From the NCBI GenBank assembly GCA_028692955.1, contig JAQUWH010000002.1, forward strand, positions 1 to 64,000: 64,000 nt of DNA, in the 5' to 3' direction. Numbering within the stretch: the first letter of the stretch is position 1; each line of letters begins with the position of its first letter. The notes under the pieces were generated by a model that made no database searches, was not told the DNA's origin, and saw nothing but the letters and a program-made list of their open reading frames with translations. This document shows positions 46,601 to 55,569 of this stretch, one piece after another. The translations under genes were made by a program, and so were the position numbers. The stretch comes from Clostridia bacterium. GTDB taxonomy: Bacteria > Bacillota > Clostridia > TANB77 > CAG-465.

Positions 46601-49600
46601 ACACAATAGCAATATTATTAGGATTCTTATTGACTTGTTTTTCAAATATTTCTATAAGGCTTTGGGCTTTATTATAATAAGATTTTGTATTATTAAAATT
46701 ATGGATAATACTATCTTTTTCTCTTTTATTTATTATAGTTATATCGGATAACTTTATATTTTCATTATCTAGTATATCTATTAATGCATTTTCATAATTT
46801 CTTGCAAAACTTTCAACGGTGGATTTATTAAATAAATCTTTTGAATATTCAATATTTATATCAAACCTGTCATTATTTGGTAACACCTCACATGTAAGAT
46901 CAAACTTTGATGTTACAGTATTAAAAGGCTTTATCATAATTTTTTTATTATCAATCTGAAAATCTGGTATTCCATCATTTTGATATACATACATAATATC
47001 AAACAAAGGATTTCTGGAAGCATATCTTTTAATATTTAAATCTTTAACTAATGATTCATATGAATATGCATCATTTTCTAATGTAGTCATTACGTTATCT
47101 TGTACCTGTTTCATATAATCTAAAATATTATTATTGTAATTAATATATGTTCTAAAAGGTAAAGTTTTTACAAACATTCCAATCATGGATAATTGCCTAG
47201 CAGTTTTTCTTCCTAATGATGCTATTCCTATAATAACATCTTCGTTAAACATATACTTTGATAATATAAAGTTAAACATAGCCAAAAAAATATTATTAAT
47301 CGTAATTCCATGCTCTGCAGAAAACTTTCTTATTTTTTGAGCAACGTCTACGTCTAAAGCTACTGTTATTTTATCACCTCTATAAGTCCTTATTTTCCTT
47401 GGTCTATCCGTAGGTAAAGAATTTATTGGTAATTCTCCTTCAAATTTCTCCATAAAAAACTTTTTTGCTTTACTATATTCTACACTATTTCTTTGCTTTT
47501 CTTCTAGAAATGCAATTTTACCAAAATAGATCTGTTCAATTTTGTTAGACAATTTCTCATAATTATTTTTAATATTATATAATAAATTTGACATAGAATA
47601 TCCATCGAATATAATATGATGAAAGTCAAAAAGAACATATATTTTTTTTGTAGTATTATATACTTTTACTCTATATAAAGGTCCCTTCATTAAATCAAAT
47701 GGTCTTACAAAATGTTTTTTTTCTACTAGATAATCTTCTTCACTAATAGCTATGTTGTTGAGAATTAATTTATTATCATTGTTTATAGATTGATACAACT
47801 CACCATCATATACTTCTATTACATCAAAAAATGTTTCATTGCTATTTATTGTATCCTCAACCGATTTCATAAGCAAATCCAAATTTATGTCAATTGGAAA
47901 TTCTAATTCAAATGGAGTATTATACATAACATTATCAGGATCTAAAGAATAAGAACTAAATATTCCCTTTTGTGCCATAGTTAGTGGAAATCTTTGTTGA
48001 TCACATATGATATTTTCATCTTTTTTTATAGATATTTTATCCATAGATTTTTCAAGTAATTCTACCGTAGAGTTATCAAAAATCTCCTTTGGTGTAATAT
48101 TAGTATTAAATTTATCATTAATATATAGTGATAATTTAATTGCAAATAAAGAATCTCCACCAACTTCAAATAAATCATTAGTAATTCCAAATCTCACAAG
48201 ATTCAATTCTTTTTTTATAAAATCTACTAATAATTTTTGTCTACTATTGACTGGCTCTATATATTCATTAATCAAAACATTAATATTGGGTAATTTGCTC
48301 TTATCTATTTTTCCTAAAGTATTTATAGACATTTCTTTCACCTGCATATAAAATTGTGGAATCATATATTTTGGAAGAAAACTCTTTAAATATTTCTTTA
48401 AATCCTTAATTACAATGTTTTTACTAGAACAGTAATATGCCAATAATTGCGATCTATCATTAACTATAACTGCTGCTTGTAGTATTCCATCATATCTTCT
48501 AATAATAGTTTCAATTTCTTCGATTTCTATCCTTAATCCATGTAATTTTATTTGTGAATCTTTTCTTCCAACATAAACAAGATCACCAGAAAAATTGTAA
48601 TATGCTAAATCACCGGTTTTATATACAGTCTCTCCATCAAAGTCTACAAAACTTTTTTTAGTAGCTTCTATATTATTAAAATAACCAGTGGATACTCCCT
48701 TTCCACCAATACAAAGTTCTCCAACCACATTAATAGGTAATAATTCATTATTACTATCCAAAATAAATGATTTCATATTTGGCAAAGCTTTTCCTATATT
48801 AATATCAGATTCTTCATTTATTAATTTTGCTGAAGACCAAACCGTAATTTCTGTTGGACCATATCCATCATAAATTTTAGCTTTAGTCATAGTTTTAAGC
48901 TTTCTAAAAAAAATATTTGGAAATACTTCTCCACCAAGCATAATTCTTTTTAAACTTTTTAAAAAATTATTTTTATCATCATAATCTAATAAAAGTTTCA
49001 TTCTTGTTGGAGTCATATTAATAACATCAATTTGATTATTTTGTATTAATTTACCCATTTTATCAGGCATTTTTTGTTCTGCTTCATTTGCTAACACTAT
49101 TACTTTACCATGAACTAATGGAACAAATATTTCAAGAACAGATATATCAAATGAATATGTAGAGAAAGCGCCCCAAGCTTTGCATTCTGATAATTCTTCA
49201 TAATTATATGCAGCGAATAATAAATTAGTTACATTAGTATTTTTTACAATAACCCCTTTTGGTTTTCCTGTTGTTCCAGAGGTGTAAATTATATACATTA
49301 TATCAGACATATTATGTTTATTAGACAAATTTTTATTACTATAATTCGATAATTTTTCTCTAATATCAATATATTCTATATTAAACTCATTATCCAAATC
49401 TTTATTTGTTATTAATAGTCTAGATGAAGTATCATTTAACATGTATTTAATTCTTTCAATAGGAAATTCAACATCAATTGGCAGATATGCCGCACCCGTT
49501 TTAGAAATAGCAAGCATAGATATTATAATTTCAGGAGTTCTATCTAATAACAATGAAATTATATCCCCTTGTTGTACATTCTTTTTTTCAGTCAAATAAT

Positions 49601-51077
49601 GTGCTAATTTATTAGCTCTCTCATTTAATTCTCTATATGTAATCTTACAATCTTCGAAGATTATAGCAATATTATCAGGTGTCTTCTTCACTTGTTCCTC
49701 GAATAATTCTATAACAGTTTTATCTTTAGGGTAGTCAGCATCTGTATCATTAAACTCATATAATATTTTGTTTTCTTCTTCTTTAGTCATTATTCTAATA
49801 TCTTCTACATTAACTTCTACGTTATTAATAGCATCCTCAATAATTGCCATCATTCTGGTATGTAAATATTCTATTTCAACATCTTCAAATAAATCTGTTT
49901 TATAGTCATAATTAATATTAAGCACACCAGTATTGTCCATATCCATGATATGAATTTGCAATTCATCATTTAAATGTTTTACAAAAGGCCAGGTTGTACT
50001 ATATTTTTCTTGGTCAATTAGACTTGTCCTAGCATTTTGGTAAGATAAAACAATATTATATAAATTATCTTTAATTACCGTTTCTTTATGAATATATTCT
50101 AATGTCTTTGAATAGGGATATCTTTGATGTCTAAATAATGTTAACGTATTTGTTCCAATACTCTTTGCAAGGTCTAAAAATCTTTGATTTTCTTCTATTT
50201 TTACTCTAATTGGTAATGTTGAAACAAACATTCCAAGCATATTTTTTTCTTTAAAATTTGAACGATTCAATACCGGGGTTCCAAGAACAATATCGTTATT
50301 GTCCTTAATTCTATATATGTATGTTGAAAGTGCTGCTAGAAATAGCACATATGGTGATATTTTATTCTCTTTGCAATATTCATTTATTTTTTCATTTAAG
50401 TGTTTATCTAATGTTACACTATACCTATTAGCATCCGTTTTGCTACTAGAGCCCTTCATTGCTACTGATTCGCCAATACCTTTTAAATATTCTTTCCAAA
50501 AATCTTCGTCTTTTTGATATTTTTCAGAATTTTCATATTCTTTTTCTGATTCGATAAATTCAAGGTAACTAGGTTTTAATTCATCAGTAGAATTTTCTTG
50601 ATTTGATTCTGATTCCATAAACTCTATCAATTGTGTACCGATTCTACTGCATGACCATGCATCAGATATGATATGATGTACCTTCATCAAGATAGCACCT
50701 TTGTTATTTCCATAGTTTAGTATCTTAAAATCATATAATCCAGAATTTTCCAAAAAAAGAGGGCGCAAAACATAGTCATTTATATTTCTCTGTTTTTCAT
50801 CTTCAGAGAATAATGACATGTCTACGACCTCATAGTTATTATAGTTAAATTGAGTCAAATACTGACCCACATCAGATTCATTTTTTGAGACATATAATCT
50901 CATAGCATCATTATTTTTAATAACACTATTGATAGCTTCATTACACTTTTTTTCATCAAAATCCTTATTTATTTCCACAGTTCCAACAATAGAATTAATT
51001 GGCAAATTGTTATGAAATTTTTCCATAAGCCAAATATTTTTTTGTGGATATGTTAAATTATACATTTTTTTTTCCAT
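43668..51077 (-). CDS. Two-module NRPS with terminal reductase (C-A-T-C-A-T-R)
   Basis: 2469 residues. Order: C1 (HHIISDA at 134-140), A1 (YTSGTTGKPKGV, GYGPTE), T1 (VGGDSLFAI), C2 (HHIIFDG), A2 (TSGTTGKPKGV, VYGPTE), T2 (IGGDSLLAI), reductase (GVTGFLGAH near 2105, YAYTK Tyr/Lys). An initial C domain suggests N-acylation of the first residue. The reductase releases the chain as an aldehyde (or alcohol). By alignment with PheA I read binding-pocket codes DILNMGGVWK (A1, near small residues such as Gly) and DAFFLGVTFK (A2, near Ile/Val). The family of gut clostridial C-A-T-C-A-T-R enzymes makes peptide aldehydes or pyrazinones. No PPTase is in the window. Promoter at 51133. Confidence 0.95.
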   Translation of the reverse strand: MEKKMYNLTYPQKNIWLMEKFHNNLPINSIVGTVEINKDFDEKKCNEAINSVIKNNDAMRLYVSKNESDVGQYLTQFNYNNYEVVDMSLFSEDEKQRNINDYVLRPLFLENSGLYDFKILNYGNNKGAILMKVHHIISDAWSCSRIGTQLIEFMESESNQENSTDELKPSYLEFIESEKEYENSEKYQKDEDFWKEYLKGIGESVAMKGSSSKTDANRYSVTLDKHLNEKINEYCKENKISPYVLFLAALSTYIYRIKDNNDIVLGTPVLNRSNFKEKNMLGMFVSTLPIRVKIEENQRFLDLAKSIGTNTLTLFRHQRYPYSKTLEYIHKETVIKDNLYNIVLSYQNARTSLIDQEKYSTTWPFVKHLNDELQIHIMDMDNTGVLNINYDYKTDLFEDVEIEYLHTRMMAIIEDAINNVEVNVEDIRIMTKEEENKILYEFNDTDADYPKDKTVIELFEEQVKKTPDNIAIIFEDCKITYRELNERANKLAHYLTEKKNVQQGDIISLLLDRTPEIIISMLAISKTGAAYLPIDVEFPIERIKYMLNDTSSRLLITNKDLDNEFNIEYIDIREKLSNYSNKNLSNKHNMSDIMYIIYTSGTTGKPKGVIVKNTNVTNLLFAAYNYEELSECKAWGAFSTYSFDISVLEIFVPLVHGKVIVLANEAEQKMPDKMGKLIQNNQIDVINMTPTRMKLLLDYDDKNNFLKSLKRIMLGGEVFPNIFFRKLKTMTKAKIYDGYGPTEITVWSSAKLINEESDINIGKALPNMKSFILDSNNELLPINVVGELCIGGKGVSTGYFNNIEATKKSFVDFDGETVYKTGDLAYYNFSGDLVYVGRKDSQIKLHGLRIEIEEIETIIRRYDGILQAAVIVNDRSQLLAYYCSSKNIVIKDLKKYLKSFLPKYMIPQFYMQVKEMSINTLGKIDKSKLPNINVLINEYIEPVNSRQKLLVDFIKKELNLVRFGITNDLFEVGGDSLFAIKLSLYINDKFNTNITPKEIFDNSTVELLEKSMDKISIKKDENIICDQQRFPLTMAQKGIFSSYSLDPDNVMYNTPFELEFPIDINLDLLMKSVEDTINSNETFFDVIEVYDGELYQSINNDNKLILNNIAISEEDYLVEKKHFVRPFDLMKGPLYRVKVYNTTKKIYVLFDFHHIIFDGYSMSNLLYNIKNNYEKLSNKIEQIYFGKIAFLEEKQRNSVEYSKAKKFFMEKFEGELPINSLPTDRPRKIRTYRGDKITVALDVDVAQKIRKFSAEHGITINNIFLAMFNFILSKYMFNEDVIIGIASLGRKTARQLSMIGMFVKTLPFRTYINYNNNILDYMKQVQDNVMTTLENDAYSYESLVKDLNIKRYASRNPLFDIMYVYQNDGIPDFQIDNKKIMIKPFNTVTSKFDLTCEVLPNNDRFDINIEYSKDLFNKSTVESFARNYENALIDILDNENIKLSDITIINKREKDSIIHNFNNTKSYYNKAQSLIEIFEKQVNKNPNNIAIVCDDKKITYKELNEKSNQLAWKLNEMGIKVGDKISLLIDKSIELMIGIIAILKNRAVYVPIEIDYPINRIKYMVEDSESKMILISSKWDMLPNIKKLDISLNNSTLYNNKMENINLKYNVNDMAYIMYTSGTTGKPKGVLVNNINIISLLCNTNYIHFKKNDRIIQTGSTAFDATTFEYWGALLNSLPLYLLKKEELLDLVNFEKYIKNNKITIMFLTTQLFNRIVEYRATVFSNLRILLTGGEALSIKHINLVREKCPLLNLNNVYGPTENTTFSTYYPITKKIKRALPIGKPISNCTCYIVDKCNNLLPKGVPGELIVGGDGVAKGYLNKEEINKEKFIDDIYSGNGKMYKTGDLCLLNKEENIEFIGRIDTQVKIRGFRIEPDEINQKLLEYKDVSESIVLVEEKDEEKILVAYYTSDVEIDRIELITYLKRSLPLYMIPNYFVRVSKIPLNSNGKTDKLKLYTEGRKIIEAETKKVKLNYTGIYLSIYELFCEVLKKTEINYDDNFFDIGGDSLLAIKLVTRAMAKNLPITYPDIFKNPTIRELGQMLDKTSCKDSISSVIQTYDYTKINELLSNNVINSYLEHENNIGNILLTGVTGFLGAHILNAYMQREKGKIYCIVRKKDGKDYITRIKEKIQFFFGNRYDDEFDKRIFVIEGDITNKKIVTNDKDYDIILNNVDTVINSAANVKHFGRMKIFQDINVLGVQNVVNFCLKNNKRLIHISTLSISGNLLEAGQIEQKNIKPNTLFDETNFYIGQNLDNVYAYTKFAAEKIVYDSIIYKGLDAKIMRMGNLTGRWNDGKFQPNVEENAFANRLKTMIELEIIPDNILSFYLEFTPIDYAAEAVLKLAKTSKQYNTFHLFNHKHAEMKFVDQVLNNMGILTKHISKNEMTKILDKLMKQKNGFKKIQGIVLDINQHKELDYESNIVVKSDFTTNVLKKLKFEWPTITDEYIIRYIQYLFDIEFLKKRGIKNDK

Positions 51078-51132
51078 TTTATACGCCTTCCCTATTACAA
51101 TAAAACTATATTAAATTTTTCAATATAATTAT

Positions 51133-51161
51133 AGTATAGCAGATGCATGTGTTAAAATCAA
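51133..51161 (-). promoter_or_regulatory. Promoter of the NRPS-histidine kinase unit
   Basis: TTGATT (51156-51161), 17-base spacer, TATACT (51133-51138), about 55 bases before the NRPS start. Confidence 0.7.
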
Positions 51162-51162
51162 T

Positions 51163-51204
51163 ACAAATTACGACAAAATCTTTGAAAGTTTTATCGTAAT
51201 TTGT
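51163..51204 (-). terminator. Hairpin between the M14 peptidase gene and the NRPS promoter
   Basis: 16-bp stem (ACAAATTACGAYAAAA and its complement with one G-U), 10-base loop, ending 13 bases after the M14 stop. Only a weak T-run follows, and it abuts the -35 box, so it could also be an operator. Confidence 0.6.
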
Positions 51205-51216
51205 CGAATATGTCAA

Positions 51217-52362
51217 CTAATTACCACTAATGAAATCAATAGTATCAATTATTGCTTTTTTATTATTCAAAATTTCTCGATTAAGTCCCTCTATATTAGC
51301 AAATGGTCCAATTGGATTGGCATTTGCCTTGGAAAGTTCAATTGTAAGGCAAAGTACATCTGTAAGCTTATCTCTATAATAATCCATTACTCCATATCTT
51401 GTTTCTGGATCAATTATCGTATATCCAACATTTTCTTTATACTTCTCCATTCCCATCTTATATAACTTTTCTTTTTTCTCATCCATACCATTTTTATTAG
51501 GAAATGAATATATTTCTCCACCTGTTGAGTGATAAGAAAAAATGGCAATTAATTTATTTTCGTTTAATGAATTAGTATTCATTGTATAAAGACCTGTTAC
51601 ATATTGATATAACGAATGATTTTCTGGACAATTACAAAATGTTCCCACACCAGGATATGACATAGGACTTGGTATTGTAACAGGTATATCATTATATCTT
51701 AAATAAGCACATTTTTGTTTTCTTCTTAATTCAACTATTTCCTTAAAACAATGAATTGAATTAGAATTCGGATCAACACCCACACCATTTGCTGTCCATA
51801 CTGGCAATACGGATGCATTTAGTCTACAATTTTTTAAAATATTACCAACACTTCTTGCCATTTTATGGTTTGGTATATTATATATATTACTTTTTAAAAC
51901 GTTATAGAAAGCTTTTGGACACTTTTTTCCTGTCATAGCAACTTCATCATCTTGATTATATACTCTCAAGTATTCAGCTGCAATTTTTTCTAATGAAACT
52001 GAAGAAACATTGGCTAATACATTCGAACTTGAAATAATATATCCTTCTGGATTTAAAATAGGAATGATATGAAAAGTATACTCCTGTAAAATTCTATCTT
52101 CACTGCTTAATTGTAGTAAACTGATTAATACCTCTAAAACAAAATACGTTGTTACTAACTCACTACCATGTGTTGTTCCATATAATAACACATGTTTTTT
52201 ACCATTTCCTATTTTGTAACAGTCTATTGGATAATTAAAAGTGGTAACGCCTATTTTTCTTTTTTCTAGTCTTTTTCTATTATTACAAAATAGTACATAT
52301 AATGTGTTCATAATTTTATCATAAGACATGATATAGTTTTTCAAAAAATTTTTTTCTTCCAT
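51217..52362 (-). CDS. M14-family zinc carboxypeptidase, cytoplasmic
   Basis: 381 residues, no signal peptide. Zinc ligands fit the M14 pattern: HxxE in GTTHGSELVTT, a later His in FSYHSTGGEIYSFPN, and the catalytic Glu in LCLTIELSKANANP. Related enzymes split gamma-D-Glu-diaminoacid bonds of muropeptides or trim peptide C-termini. Lying directly upstream of the NRPS on the same strand, it could process or detoxify its product, but a hairpin and promoter separate the two, so this link is speculative. Alternatively it recycles wall peptides. Confidence 0.88.
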   Translation of the reverse strand: MEEKNFLKNYIMSYDKIMNTLYVLFCNNRKRLEKRKIGVTTFNYPIDCYKIGNGKKHVLLYGTTHGSELVTTYFVLEVLISLLQLSSEDRILQEYTFHIIPILNPEGYIISSSNVLANVSSVSLEKIAAEYLRVYNQDDEVAMTGKKCPKAFYNVLKSNIYNIPNHKMARSVGNILKNCRLNASVLPVWTANGVGVDPNSNSIHCFKEIVELRRKQKCAYLRYNDIPVTIPSPMSYPGVGTFCNCPENHSLYQYVTGLYTMNTNSLNENKLIAIFSYHSTGGEIYSFPNKNGMDEKKEKLYKMGMEKYKENVGYTIIDPETRYGVMDYYRDKLTDVLCLTIELSKANANPIGPFANIEGLNREILNNKKAIIDTIDFISGN

Positions 52363-52426
52363 TTCATCACCTATTTAAGTCTATTAAACAAGCTATGAAA
52401 AAATTACAGAAAATGCTTTTTATCCA

Positions 52427-52455
52427 TTGACATTTTACGCCTCATATGTTATTAT
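52427..52455 (+). promoter_or_regulatory. Promoter of tRNA-Leu
   Basis: TTGACA (52427-52432), 17-base spacer, TATTAT (52450-52455), 30 bases before the tRNA. Confidence 0.8.
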
Positions 52456-52485
52456 ATTATTTGAATAAAATAGTTGATTCCGTTT

Positions 52486-52570
52486 GCGGGTATGGCGGAA
52501 TTGGCAGACGCGCCGGACTTAGAATCCGGTGTTGCAAGACGTGAAGGTTCAAGTCCTTTTACCCGCACCA
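52486..52570 (+). tRNA. tRNA-Leu (anticodon UAG)
   Basis: 85 nt including encoded CCA. Acceptor GCGGGTA pairs with TACCCGC. The anticodon stem CCGGA/TCCGG encloses CTTAGAA, giving UAG. A long class-II variable arm (GTTGCAAGAC) and GGTTCAAGTCC T-loop are present. Confidence 0.98.
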
Positions 52571-52583
52571 CTATTTTATTCGA

Positions 52584-52617
52584 AATACTGCTTGTCCAAG
52601 GATAAGTGGTATTTTTT
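52584..52617 (+). terminator. Terminator after tRNA-Leu
   Basis: AATACTGCTTGTCC pairs with GGATAAGTGGTATT through several G-U pairs, followed by T6. Confidence 0.75.
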
Positions 52618-52638
52618 ATGCCCTAAAATAGCAACAGA

Positions 52639-52683
52639 AAACACACCTGATTTTTATCATTTTCACTACGAATCAGGTGTGTT
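52639..52683 (-). terminator. Terminator after the epimerase-like gene
   Basis: AACACACCTGATT with its exact complement (52671-52683), T-rich TTTTCTGTT on the minus strand. Confidence 0.8.
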
Positions 52684-52703
52684 GTTATATTCTTTTATTG
52701 TCA

Positions 52704-53687
52704 TTAAGATTTTATTTTCCCTCTATCTTTGAACCACTGGATAGTATCAAATAACGTATCTTTTATATCTCTTGGTAAATAGCCAAGTTCTTTTTTTGCC
52801 TTTTCGATTGAAAAATTGCTATTTGTTCCTAATGTATAAACAGCATATGAAGTAAATAATGGTTTTTGTTTTACTAATTTATAATAGATTTCAGATAAAA
52901 ATCCTGTAGCATAGGCAAACCATCTTGCAATTTTAAAAGTAGGTGCTTTTACCTTTGTAATATCTTGAATATATTCCATTAGTTCTTTAACACTAACTAC
53001 CTTGTTTGCTAAAATATAGCATTCACCAGATTTGCCTTTTTCTGCTGCAGCAATAATGCCATCCGCAACATCTCTTACATCCACAAAATTATAACCGCCA
53101 TTTAAATACGCTCCTATTTTTTTATTAGCACAATCAATGATAAGTTGTCCTAAATTAGATGGTATATACTCATATGGTCCAATGACACCAGACGGATGTG
53201 TTATAATGACTTCAAACTCTTCTGTTTTCGAGTCAAGAATATATTTGGTAGCTTCTGCTTTCGTTTTTGCATATTGTCCTCTTACATAGTCAGGATTAAA
53301 ATCATAAGATTCTGCAATTACACCTTCATGTTCCCTGATAGCATGAACAGAGCTAGTATACACTATTTTTTTGACACCGACATTCTTACACGCATTGACA
53401 ACATTTTTACTGCCATCCACATTAACTTCATGTATTAATTTCTTTTTCCCATTTCCTATTTCTATAATTCCAGCTAAATGGAATACGACTTCACTTCCTT
53501 CAAAGGCATCTTCTAGGCTTTTCATGTCTCTCACATCGCCATATTTAAATTGGATATCTAAGTCTTTTAAAAAATCAATGTCTTCGCCTTTAAAGACAAA
53601 CGCCGTAACTTCATATCCCCTTTGTACTAGCTTCCTTACTAACACATTACCTATATAGCCAGTTGCACCAGTTACTACACATTTCAT
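52704..53687 (-). CDS. NAD(P)-dependent epimerase/dihydroflavonol-reductase-like SDR
   Basis: 327 residues, extended short-chain dehydrogenase. The nucleotide-binding loop is VVTGATGYIGNVLVRKL, the catalytic Tyr-x3-Lys is in QYAKTKAEATKY, and the Ser region in YTSSVHAI. The closest general type is the DFR/3beta-HSD-like group found in many Clostridia; the substrate (sugar, sterol-like or ketone) cannot be set from sequence. It has its own terminator and is divergent from rmuC. Confidence 0.85.
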   Translation of the reverse strand: MKCVVTGATGYIGNVLVRKLVQRGYEVTAFVFKGEDIDFLKDLDIQFKYGDVRDMKSLEDAFEGSEVVFHLAGIIEIGNGKKKLIHEVNVDGSKNVVNACKNVGVKKIVYTSSVHAIREHEGVIAESYDFNPDYVRGQYAKTKAEATKYILDSKTEEFEVIITHPSGVIGPYEYIPSNLGQLIIDCANKKIGAYLNGGYNFVDVRDVADGIIAAAEKGKSGECYILANKVVSVKELMEYIQDITKVKAPTFKIARWFAYATGFLSEIYYKLVKQKPLFTSYAVYTLGTNSNFSIEKAKKELGYLPRDIKDTLFDTIQWFKDRGKIKS

Positions 53688-53800
53688 AGAATCACCTCTT
53701 TCTTTATTTTATCACTTCTTACTACCTTTTTCAACTATATCATTTTCATTATTATATTTATATTTTCCTTCAAAAGGATACAAAATTTTATACAATTCAA

Positions 53801-53829
53801 TTGACAAACTTTTGTTTGTTTGATATAAT
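53801..53829 (+). promoter_or_regulatory. Perfect-consensus promoter of rmuC
   Basis: TTGACA (53801-53806), 17-base spacer, TATAAT (53824-53829), about 28 bases before the start codon. Confidence 0.85.
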
Positions 53830-53857
53830 CTATTTATGAAGAAAAGAGGTTATACAA

Positions 53858-55141
53858 ATGAATCTAACGATCCTATTACTTATTCTTACAATTACTCTAC
53901 TTGTGATATTAATCATACTTACACTACTTGCAAAGAATAAAAATAATTCAAAAGAATTTATTCATGAATTTAATCAAGTGCGTCAAGAACTTTCTACCAT
54001 GTTTATGCAAACACGTGAAGAAATTTCAAAAAATATGGCAAATCAAATTACAGAAAGTAGTAAAATACAGCAACTACAACTTTCAAATATTACGAATATT
54101 AATGAAACAAAACTTGAAAATACAAGAAAAAATATGGAAGAAAAACTAGATGCAATGAGAAAAACTGTAGAAGATAAATTAGTTACACTTCAAAAAGATA
54201 ATAGTGAAAAATTAGAACAAATGAGAGTTACTGTTGATGAAAAACTACATAATACTTTAGAAAAAAGGCTTGGAGAATCTTTTAAGTTAGTAAATGATAG
54301 ATTAGAGTCTGTTTATAAAGGGTTAGGCGAAATGCAAACATTAGCACAAGGTGTTGGAGATTTAAAAAAGGTATTTACAAACGTAAAATCGAGAGGTTTC
54401 TGGGGTGAAATCCAGTTAAGTAACATTCTAGACCAATTTCTTACGAATGAACAATATGAAACAAACGTCAAAACAAGAAAAAATTCTAATGATTTGGTGG
54501 AGTTTGCTATTAAACTCCCTGGTAGAAATGATAATGAAACTGTTTGGTTACCAGTCGATTCAAAATTTCCTATTGAAGACTATTCTAGATTAGTTGACGC
54601 AGAAGAAGTTGCAGATGCTGCTTTAGTCATAGAATACAAGAAAAAACTTGAAAATTCTGTTAAATCTTTTGCTAAGGATATCCATGACAAATATATTGAA
54701 CCTCCTTACACAACTGATTTTGCTATTATGTTCTTGCCTACTGAAAGTTTGTATTGTGAAGTATTAAAAAACACCGGTTTATGTGAAACAATATCACAAA
54801 AATACAGGATTGTCGTATCAGGGCCAACCACATTTGTTGCTTTATTAAATAGTTTACAAATGGGCTTTAAAACGTTAGCAATTGAAAAACGTACAAGTGA
54901 AGTATGGCAATTACTTGGTATGGTGAAATCAGAGTTTAGTAAATTTGGTGATCTATTAGACAAAACAAATAAAAAATTACTAGAAATTTCATCTACAATG
55001 GAACAAGCTTCCAGAAAGACCAGAACAATAGAAAGAAAGTTAAAAAAAGTTGAAGCATTACCTGTTGCAAATGAATCTGATTTTTACGAATTAGATTCAG
55101 TGAATGCTTATCTTCCTGACTCTACAGATGTATCCGAATAA
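53858..55141 (+). CDS. rmuC: DNA recombination protein RmuC
   Basis: 427 residues. One N-terminal membrane helix (about 2-26), a long charged coiled coil (about 30-150), then the RmuC domain with GFWGEIQLSNILDQFL, VWLPVDSKFPIEDY, IMFLPTESLY and VVSGPTTFVALLNSLQMGF, typical of the restriction-endonuclease-like fold that limits inversion at short repeats. Consensus promoter, ribosome site AGAGG. Monocistronic. Confidence 0.95.
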   Translation: MNLTILLLILTITLLVILIILTLLAKNKNNSKEFIHEFNQVRQELSTMFMQTREEISKNMANQITESSKIQQLQLSNITNINETKLENTRKNMEEKLDAMRKTVEDKLVTLQKDNSEKLEQMRVTVDEKLHNTLEKRLGESFKLVNDRLESVYKGLGEMQTLAQGVGDLKKVFTNVKSRGFWGEIQLSNILDQFLTNEQYETNVKTRKNSNDLVEFAIKLPGRNDNETVWLPVDSKFPIEDYSRLVDAEEVADAALVIEYKKKLENSVKSFAKDIHDKYIEPPYTTDFAIMFLPTESLYCEVLKNTGLCETISQKYRIVVSGPTTFVALLNSLQMGFKTLAIEKRTSEVWQLLGMVKSEFSKFGDLLDKTNKKLLEISSTMEQASRKTRTIERKLKKVEALPVANESDFYELDSVNAYLPDSTDVSE

Positions 55142-55163
55142 ATATTATAAAAGACTTATAAAA

Positions 55164-55241
55164 TGAAGTGAACCCAAATTATTAGACAAAAAAGTTTAAT
55201 AAGGAGGGTTCATTTTTATGGCACAATTTTCAAATATATAA
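55164..55241 (+). mobile_element. Remnant of an IS3/IS150-type left end with a truncated first codons of orfA
   Basis: Starts TGAAGTGAACCC, then TTAGACAAAAA, AAGGAGGG and ATG (55218) followed by only seven codons (MAQFSNI) and a stop. This is the layout of an IS3-family end running into orfA. No transposase ORF follows. The rest of the gap to 55569 shows no other gene I can support; a 75-codon ORF at 55287 has no ribosome site and odd composition. The end sequence matches the element at 33221-33271. Confidence 0.45.
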
Positions 55242-55569
55242 AATTGCCAGAAAAATTGATACAACATATTATTTTTAAGCATTGATATGTTATGTTTATT
55301 CTATATAGTGTTGATTTTTCAATGGTTTAACTTTAACAATCGTTGTATGAAAATGCAGGTGTTGTTTTGCTTTATTCATTCATATATCAGTATTTGTATC
55401 TTATTTGTTAAATATGGATACTTACATTTTTCTACTTTATTCTTTACTTTAGTACTATTATGTGCTAAAATAATAACTGTCAACAATTGCTATTATTTAC
55501 ATACTATATATTAATTATATAGAGTTGTTTAGTGATTGTTCCAAATATGAAAATAAGGAGATGTTTTTT

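Noticed and set aside
51217-52362. M14 peptidase as a proven NRPS maturation or immunity enzyme
   Set aside because: A hairpin and separate promoter lie between the two; only adjacency and strand support the link.
55287-55514. 75-codon ORF before glmU
   Set aside because: No ribosome site, unusual hydrophobic/aromatic composition and no neighbour support; likely chance in AT-rich sequence.
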